Positions 55,405 to 64,000 of a stretch of DNA of 64,000 nt are shown here, in pieces. The stretch is from Paracoccus limosus. Lineage in GTDB: Bacteria; Pseudomonadota; Alphaproteobacteria; Rhodobacterales; Rhodobacteraceae. The stretch is from NCBI RefSeq assembly GCF_009711185.1, contig NZ_WMIF01000004.1, positions 1 to 64,000 of the forward strand, in the 5' to 3' direction. Numbering within the stretch: position 1 is the stretch's first letter; every line of letters begins with the position of its first letter. The notes below the pieces were generated by a model. The model ran no database searches, was not told the origin of the DNA, and saw only the letters and a list, made by a program, of their open reading frames with translations. Position numbers and translations under genes: made by a program.

Positions 55405-55426
55405 TCCGCAATCACGGGAGGTTGGA

Positions 55427-56068
55427 ATGACACGCATCATGGCGTTGGCCCTGGTCATGACGGGGCTGGCTGTGCCGTCCCTGGCCGAGGTCAAGGACGC
55501 CAAGGGCCTGACCGTCAAGCTGCCGTCGGGGGCCGAGGCGCGCTGGATCGAGACGCGCCACGACAGCGCCGGCAGCGGCGGGCTGACCTATCGGTTCCGC
55601 TTTGTCATGCCCGACCTGGCCCGCCGCCTGCCCGCCGGTGACGCGGCCAGCGCGGCCGGCGCCCTGCTCGAAACCGAACGTGGGCCGATCGACATCGACA
55701 CCGAAAGCGAGGAGATCACCGGCGATACCGGGGCTGAGCCCGCAGGGGACATGCCCGCCGCAGCTGCGGCCGATGTCAGCTCGACCGAGGCTGCCGAAGA
55801 GGCCGCCGACGCCATGGTTGATGCCGCCCCCAGCGCCGATCCGGCGCCCGATCAGGGCCGCGATCCGCTGCATGACGATGTGGTGTGGCTGTGCCAGAAC
55901 TGGGCCCTGCCCCGTGTCGCGGCCCCCGCGCCCATGCCCAGCCAGATCATCATCAGCCTGTCGGACAAGGAGGTGCCCTTTGGCGCCTATGATCCGCATG
56001 CGCTGCAGATTTTCGAGGCTTTCGGCCTGTCTGCGGATCGCAGCAAATGTGAATGGGAACCGTGGTGA
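55427..56068 (+). CDS. Secreted acidic protein (DUF6497-like)
   Basis: A 213-residue exported protein: signal peptide 1-20 (ending LAE), an N-terminal basic segment, an Ala/Asp-rich linker (about 105-145) and a C-terminal part with VVWLCQNWALPRV and IIISLSDKEVPFGAYDP. It corresponds to the DUF6497-type proteins found in Rhodobacterales, often in the pccB-pccA interval. A CGGGAGG ribosome-binding site precedes ATG 55427, 22 bases after the pccB stop. Function unknown. Confidence 0.75.
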   Translation: MTRIMALALVMTGLAVPSLAEVKDAKGLTVKLPSGAEARWIETRHDSAGSGGLTYRFRFVMPDLARRLPAGDAASAAGALLETERGPIDIDTESEEITGDTGAEPAGDMPAAAAADVSSTEAAEEAADAMVDAAPSADPAPDQGRDPLHDDVVWLCQNWALPRVAAPAPMPSQIIISLSDKEVPFGAYDPHALQIFEAFGLSADRSKCEWEPW

Positions 56069-56175
56069 TGGCGGCTTTGCGCGCTGATGCAAGCCTGCCA
56101 CAGGCGGGGCTGGGGCGGCTCTGGCGGGACCGGGTGTCCTGTGCCGCCTGTCCCCGGCTGGCTATGGTAACCGCG

Positions 56176-56194
56176 CGGCCGCATGAGGCGGCCG
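56176..56194 (+). other. Hairpin before the small lipoprotein
   Basis: CGGCCGC (56176-56182) pairs with GCGGCCG (56188-56194) around ATGAG. A second stem, TGGGG/CCCCA, follows at about 56212-56229. Both lie in the leader of the 45-residue lipoprotein gene and could influence its expression. Confidence 0.4.
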
Positions 56195-56249
56195 ACTCGC
56201 AAATGAGCAGCTGGGGCCATAAGACCCCAACCTACAGGAGCACGACTCA

Positions 56250-56387
56250 ATGTCGAAAAAGCTTGCCCTCGCCCTCGTCCTCGCCAGCATTTCCGTGGCC
56301 GCCTGCGCCAAGAAAGAACCCGAAGTCGCCCCCGTCACCACCGTCACCCCCGAGCCGGTGTTCCAAGGCAAATACGGCGCCAAGTAA
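56250..56387 (+). CDS. Small lipoprotein, 45 residues
   Basis: A 45-residue lipoprotein precursor: MSKKLALALVLASISVAAC is a signal peptide with lipobox VAAC (Cys19), followed by a charged, Pro/Val-rich tail (KKEPEVAPVTTVTPEPV) ending QGKYGAK. A CAGGAG ribosome-binding site lies eight bases upstream. Similar tiny lipoproteins occur between pccB and pccA in relatives. Function unknown; probably an envelope spacer. Confidence 0.75.
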   Translation: MSKKLALALVLASISVAACAKKEPEVAPVTTVTPEPVFQGKYGAK

Positions 56388-56480
56388 GCCCATGGCCATG
56401 CGCGGGCTGCCCGGCGGCCCGCGCAAATCGCGACCGCCCCGCCGCCTGCCCGTTCCCGTGCAGCAACAAAGGGGCACATC

Positions 56481-56894
56481 ATGCTGAAGCATCGCGGCTT
56501 TCCCGGCCGTCTTTCCGGCACCGATCATCAATTCGTCATCCGCCGCGCCAACAAGAAGGGCGCGACGCCGCTGATCCGGCGCGAGCGCTTTCGCGACCGC
56601 AAGCCCGTTGACCGCCGCGCCGACGAGGCCTTTCTGGCCGCGCTGATCGCACATTTCGCCGAGGAACCGTTCGAGCGCGGCAATCTGGATGCCGGCCGCC
56701 TGTCCTGGTTTCTGGGCCGCGAGGTGGTGCCGGTCGGCAAGCTTGATCCCACCGATTACGGCCAGCTTTTGCGCCTCGACATGAAAAAGGCCGAGGCCGC
56801 ATTCCCGCAGCTTTTCGCCAGCGAACCGCCGCAATTCGACTGGGACGATGACGGGCAATGGGATGACGACGACGATTGGGACGAGGACGAATAG
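56481..56894 (+). CDS. Conserved hypothetical protein with acidic tail
   Basis: A 137-residue protein with a basic N-terminal half (RRANKKGATPLIRRERFRDRK) and a strongly acidic C-terminus (DWDDDGQWDDDDDWDEDE). The middle has LIAHFAEEPFERGNLDAGRL. No domain was recognised; the charge split suggests interaction with nucleic acid or a partner protein. Codon use is as in its neighbours, so it is probably a genuine gene in the pcc region. Confidence 0.65.
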   Translation: MLKHRGFPGRLSGTDHQFVIRRANKKGATPLIRRERFRDRKPVDRRADEAFLAALIAHFAEEPFERGNLDAGRLSWFLGREVVPVGKLDPTDYGQLLRLDMKKAEAAFPQLFASEPPQFDWDDDGQWDDDDDWDEDE

Positions 56895-56934
56895 CCATGC
56901 GCGGATTTGTGCGTAGCCTCGTTTTTTCACATGC

Positions 56935-56954
56935 TTGTCAGTTTCTTCTGACAA
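56935..56954. promoter_or_regulatory. Inverted repeat upstream of the lipoprotein pair
   Basis: TTGTCAG (56935-56941) and CTGACAA (56948-56954) are perfect arms around six bases, 74 bases before the ATG at 57028. The surrounding AT-rich stretch is a likely promoter, so this may be an operator or a weak terminator for the gene before. Confidence 0.45.
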
Positions 56955-57027
56955 ACTTGCATGTCATATTGCCTGGGTCGCTATCACACCCGGCCCGCAA
57001 AGGGGCCCATCATACAGGCAAATCGCT

Positions 57028-57282
57028 ATGCATAAATCCGTCATTCTTCGTCTTTCGGTTGCGGCCCTGGTGCTCGGCGGCCTCGCCGCTTGCGATCAGG
57101 GCGGCTACGGCGGCGGCATGGGCAGCATCCCGCCTGACGTTCAGCGCGCCGCTGGTGGCGCCATCGCCGGTGCGGCCGTCGCGAAAATCGTCGACGGCGA
57201 TGTCGGCACCGGCGCGCTCATCGGCGCGGCTGGTGGCGCGCTCTGCGGCCCGGTCGGCGTCTGCCAGTCGCGCGGCTACTGA
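57028..57282 (+). CDS. Glycine-zipper lipoprotein 1
   Basis: An 84-residue lipoprotein: signal peptide with lipobox LAAC, then a glycine-rich outer-membrane-type segment (AAGGAIAGAAVAKIVDGDVG and GAAGGALCGPVGVC). The glycine-zipper pattern is typical of small proteins that pack in or against the outer membrane. It is paralogous to the next gene; both end in Cys-containing tails. Start ATG 57028 is set by the signal peptide. Confidence 0.72.
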   Translation: MHKSVILRLSVAALVLGGLAACDQGGYGGGMGSIPPDVQRAAGGAIAGAAVAKIVDGDVGTGALIGAAGGALCGPVGVCQSRGY

Positions 57283-57348
57283 TCCCAATTCCGACGGATG
57301 CGGGCGCGATGACCGCGCGCGCACCCGTCTTATTCCGGAGCTTTCGAC

Positions 57349-57600
57349 ATGTCGAAGAAACTCGTCCTTGCGCTTGGCCTTGGCCTTCTCGGCCTTGCCG
57401 GTTGCACCCAGAACATCCAGCCGACCGATCTTGACCGCGGCCTCATCGGTGCCGGCGTCGGCGCGACCATCGCCTCGGTCGGCGGCCACAATGTCGCGCG
57501 TGGCGCGGCCATCGGCGCTGTCGCCGGTGCGCTTTGCGATGACGTGCGCCTGTGCGAACCGAACCGTCAGCAGCAATACCAGCAGTATCGCCGCTACTGA
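57349..57600 (+). CDS. Glycine-zipper lipoprotein 2
   Basis: An 83-residue paralogue of the preceding gene: lipobox LAGC (near residue 19), glycine-zipper GLIGAGVGATIASVGGHNVARG, and a Gln/Tyr-rich tail (QQQYQQYRRY). ATG 57349 follows a TTCGAC context without a strong Shine-Dalgarno site. The pair is separated by 66 bases, consistent with a duplication that has since diverged. Confidence 0.75.
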   Translation: MSKKLVLALGLGLLGLAGCTQNIQPTDLDRGLIGAGVGATIASVGGHNVARGAAIGAVAGALCDDVRLCEPNRQQQYQQYRRY

Positions 57601-57693
57601 TCCGCAGCAGATCCGTCTGTTCCATTCAGGCCGTCCCGGTGTCATGCCGGGGCGGCTTTCTTATGTCCGGCACTTGCCCTTGGGGAAAGCAAC

Positions 57694-59751
<2,058 letters not shown>

Positions 59752-59754
59752 TCC

Positions 59755-60438
59755 ATGTTCGGACCGGGCAGCATCCTTAATCCCACGGTGGTGGCGGCGC
59801 TGGTCGCCGCCGTCGTGGCGATGCTGGCCCGGCCCATCGATGACTGGCTGAACCGCCGCCGCGCCCGCGCCCTGCGCAGCGAGCGCATCAATGACGTGCA
59901 ACGCGCGCTTCTGGCCGAGATCCGGGCCCATGTCGTGGCGCTGGAAAGCCAGCGGCTGGATGACGAGGCCACGGCCGCCCTGCTGCAAGGTCTGCGCGAC
60001 AGCGGCCGCTTTCCTTTTATCCCGGCGCAGGCCAATGACCGCATCTTTGCGGCCATCATCGAAGAGGTGCATATCCTGCCTGCCGATGTGATCGACCCGG
60101 TGGTGACCTATTACCGGCAGCTGTCGATCATGGGCTCATTCGCCGAGGCGATGCAGAAACAGGCCGAAAAGGATCAGCCGCGCGCCGTCGAGATGTTTGC
60201 CGATTATCTGGAGCTGACCGAATCAGCGCGCGAAAGCGGGCAAGAGGCGCTGCGGCTGCTGATGACCAGTGTGTTCTTTGGTGAGGATGCGCTGCGGCAG
60301 ATGCTGGATCAGGAAAGCGCGGCGGCGCAGGCGGAAAAACAGGCGGCAGCGGCGGTGCTGGCCAACAGCCTGCCGGCAGAGCTGGCGGAATTGCGCCAGC
60401 GCTTCAATAAGCGATTTTCGGACCGGAGCGACCTTTGA
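59755..60438 (+). CDS. Membrane-anchored helical hypothetical protein
   Basis: A 227-residue protein with one N-terminal transmembrane helix (about 8-25, NPTVVAALVAAVVAMLA) followed by a long cytosolic helical region (RSERINDVQRALLAEIRAHV through SARESGQEALRLLMTSVFF). No domain was recognised. It starts three bases after the pccA stop, so it is co-translated with pccA. Its 3' end converges on, and overlaps, the small leftward gene at 60404-60586. Confidence 0.7.
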   Translation: MFGPGSILNPTVVAALVAAVVAMLARPIDDWLNRRRARALRSERINDVQRALLAEIRAHVVALESQRLDDEATAALLQGLRDSGRFPFIPAQANDRIFAAIIEEVHILPADVIDPVVTYYRQLSIMGSFAEAMQKQAEKDQPRAVEMFADYLELTESARESGQEALRLLMTSVFFGEDALRQMLDQESAAAQAEKQAAAAVLANSLPAELAELRQRFNKRFSDRSDL

Positions 60439-60586
60439 TGGGCTTCAATCCGACGATTTCGGCCATCTCATTGGCGGTGCGGGCGCCGCGCAGCCGTTCG
60501 ACCAGCTTTTCGGTCGCCGAATCCAACCGGGGACGCTTGGGCGCGGCCGGCTGTTCCTTGACGCGCGGCAGGGGCGAATTCGACAT
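60404..60586 (-). CDS. Small hypothetical protein
   Basis: A 60-residue basic protein with a Pro-rich start and the C-terminal GLKPIKGRSGPKIAY. AGGAGGCCCGTC precedes ATG 60586, a strong ribosome-binding site. It overlaps the end of the rightward gene by 35 bases, an unusual convergent overlap. No family recognised; the high Lys/Arg content could indicate nucleic-acid contact. Confidence 0.55.
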   Translation of the reverse strand: MSNSPLPRVKEQPAAPKRPRLDSATEKLVERLRGARTANEMAEIVGLKPIKGRSGPKIAY

Positions 60587-60653
60587 GACGGGCCTCCTTG
60601 GCAGCGGACAGCGGAACTGTCCTGTTGCAAAGATAGTGTCTTGCGCGCTGTCC

Positions 60654-60677
60654 CGCAACGAAGCAGTTGCGTTTTTT
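60654..60677 (+). terminator. Rho-independent terminator on the plus strand
   Basis: CGCAAC (60654-60659) pairs with GTTGCG (60666-60671) around GAAGCA and is followed by six T (60672-60677). It would end transcripts of the pcc region after they cross the small antisense gene at 60404-60586. Confidence 0.75.
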
Positions 60678-60682
60678 GCCGC

Positions 60683-61201
60683 TCAGGGCAGTGCAGCGCG
60701 GCCGATCTCGCGCCGGCGCAACGGGAATTTGTCGATGGCCCGGCTGATCTCGCGCACCGAGCGCGGCGAGGGCAGCCGGCTTTTCACCTGCCCGTCCTTG
60801 TCCATCAGCACCACCGAAAACCCTTCGGGGCGCAATTGCCGGCGCCAGGCGCTGTTGCCGGCCGGGTTGGTGTCGGTGATCACCACCACGTCGCGGATCA
60901 ACAGCGAGGCCGGATCGCGGCGCAGCTGCGCCAGCTGGGCGGTGAAATCGGGATCGGCGGCAGTATCGGCAAAGACCACCAAGGGCCGCGCCTGCCAGAT
61001 GAATTCCGCCGGGTCGACCTCGGCCGCCTCCAGCACGTCCAGCCCGCCTTCGGGCAGGCTGCGCGACATCGGCTTGGCCTCGCTGGTTGCCGCCGGCACT
61101 TCGCCGCGCACGAAGCGACCGTCGGCCTCGCCCTGCGGTTTCGGCCCCATGGCCGCCAACAGCGGCACCGCCATCAGAAAGATCAACCGTTTCAGTTTCA
61201 T
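60683..61201 (-). CDS. DUF4174-type secreted protein
   Basis: A 172-residue protein with a signal peptide (MKLKRLIFLMAVPLLAAMG) and a thioredoxin-like DUF4174 region: PLVVFADTAADPDFTAQLAQL, DVVVITDTNPAGNSAWR and GFSVVLMDKDGQVKSR. The DUF4174 fold resembles a peroxiredoxin/thioredoxin core but the active-site cysteines are not evident. Start ATG 61201 is chosen at the signal peptide. Divergent from the mutase gene. Confidence 0.78.
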   Translation of the reverse strand: MKLKRLIFLMAVPLLAAMGPKPQGEADGRFVRGEVPAATSEAKPMSRSLPEGGLDVLEAAEVDPAEFIWQARPLVVFADTAADPDFTAQLAQLRRDPASLLIRDVVVITDTNPAGNSAWRRQLRPEGFSVVLMDKDGQVKSRLPSPRSVREISRAIDKFPLRRREIGRAALP

Positions 61202-61258
61202 CGCGCCTCCGTCCCTACCTTCATATAGGGATCGGAAGGCCACGGGAAAGGATGCAAG

Positions 61259-63400
<2,142 letters not shown>

Positions 63401-63434
63401 GACCCGCGCGCATCGCCCGGCGGCCAACGTCGCC

Positions 63435-63455
63435 GGGTATTTGGAAAATGGTGAA
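63435..63455. repeat. 21-bp intergenic motif, copy 2
   Basis: Identical to the 21 bases at 41334-41354 (GGGTATTTGGAAAATG then GTGAA). It lies 35 bases after the mutase stop, again in a rightward gene's downstream spacer. Confidence 0.7.
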
Positions 63456-63557
63456 GACCGATGCTGCGCTGGGTCCGGGCGCGGGGTCTGGTGGTGCGGC
63501 GCTGTCTTGTGTCGGGTGGGGTCGCGTGCCAGACTCGGGGCAAAGCAAGGGGCGGGC

Positions 63558-64000
63558 ATGAACGACGGGCGCAACGGCACGGTCAAGCAGATCATCTGCA
63601 TCAAATGGGGCACGAAATTTGGGCCCGAGTTCGTCAACCGCCTGCATGGTATGATCGCGCGCAATATCACGCCGCCGTTCCAACTGTATTGCTTTACCGA
63701 TGACGGCAGCGGGCTGCACCCGGACATCGCCGTGCGGCCCCTGCCCGAGTTCAGTTATCAGGCGCCGGTCAATACCAAGGGAAAATGGCCGAAATCGCGG
63801 CTTTGGGGCGATCTGGGCGATGTGACCGGGGTGGTGCTGTTTCTGGATCTGGACGTGATCGTCACCGGTAGTCTGGATGATTTCTTCAGCTATGGCGATC
63901 CCGATGACACCGTGCTGGGGCTGAACCCGAACACGCCGCTGGAAAAGATGGGTCAAACCTCGGTCTATCGGATGCGGGTCGGCAAGCTGAAGCCCCTGCA
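63558..64000 (+). CDS. Partial gene, glycosyltransferase-like (cut by window end)
   Basis: From ATG 63558 (with AAGGGGCGGG upstream) the frame stays open to the window end, giving 147 residues. It begins MNDGRNGTVKQIICIKWGT and contains RLWGDLGDVTGVVLFLDLDV, with the aspartate pair DLDVIV that resembles the DxD metal-binding motif of nucleotide-sugar transferases. This suggests a small glycosyltransferase, but the rest of the gene is outside the window. Confidence 0.6.
   Translation, partial: MNDGRNGTVKQIICIKWGTKFGPEFVNRLHGMIARNITPPFQLYCFTDDGSGLHPDIAVRPLPEFSYQAPVNTKGKWPKSRLWGDLGDVTGVVLFLDLDVIVTGSLDDFFSYGDPDDTVLGLNPNTPLEKMGQTSVYRMRVGKLKPL

Overview
The window is high-GC DNA of a Rhodobacteraceae-type alphaproteobacterium, most likely Paracoccus or a close relative. 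The case rests on an RpoE/ChrR stress module, a glnB-glnA pair, a propionyl-CoA carboxylase/methylmalonyl-CoA mutase cluster in which small envelope-protein genes separate pccB from pccA, and short intergenic motifs of the kind I associate with this family. The genus is inferred from gene content; there is no rRNA in the window. I found no rRNA, tRNA, CRISPR array or intact insertion sequence.

Layout. 1-2162: remnant of a tailed-phage genome (head-tail connector, head-closure protein, then a C1q-like tail-fibre gene and a small phage gene, each broken by one in-frame stop codon). 2230-3622: divergent short-chain dehydrogenase and fasciclin genes with a 29-bp inverted repeat between them. 3704-11630: a photo-oxidative (singlet oxygen) stress region. 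A leftward operon (flavin amine oxidase-like protein, DUF1365, cyclopropane-fatty-acid synthase, photolyase, TspO-like membrane protein) is divergent from rpoE-chrR-SDR, and a DUF2177 gene lies beyond. Three RpoE-like promoters (TGATCC, 18-bp spacer, TA-rich -10) face these transcription units. 12217-16249: a heme-dependent N-demethylase-type protein, small ORFs, purB and an orphan fliG. 16250-16840: a non-coding stretch with a dispersed repeat family.

16844-26972: nitrogen regulation (glnB-glnA), NAD(P)HX repair (nnr), a ParA-type ATPase, small secreted proteins, a TerB/J-domain protein and a sulfate ABC transporter with cysA first. 27324-34400: an acetyltransferase relic, then yejABEF with a glycosyltransferase. 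34568-38334: comEC followed by an H-NOX-like protein and an HNOBA-diguanylate cyclase. 38454-49006: housekeeping genes (gltX, gltA, cobQ, secG, pyrG, ppk2) mixed with hypothetical genes. 49086-53744: an amino-acid-type ABC transporter ending in a glutamine-synthetase-like enzyme. 53745-63400: the propionyl-CoA to succinyl-CoA region (pccB, pccA, methylmalonyl-CoA mutase) with six small accessory genes and TTTGCAA-type promoter sites. 63558-64000: the start of a further gene, cut by the window end.

The clearest candidates for something unusual are: the divergent RpoE promoter pair and the lipid/DNA-repair operon it drives; an H-NOX-like protein with proline where the heme-ligating histidine should be, coupled to a diguanylate cyclase; a short-chain dehydrogenase lacking the catalytic tyrosine; two adjacent phage genes each stopped by a single nonsense codon; and a leaderless-looking Cys-rich micro-ORF.
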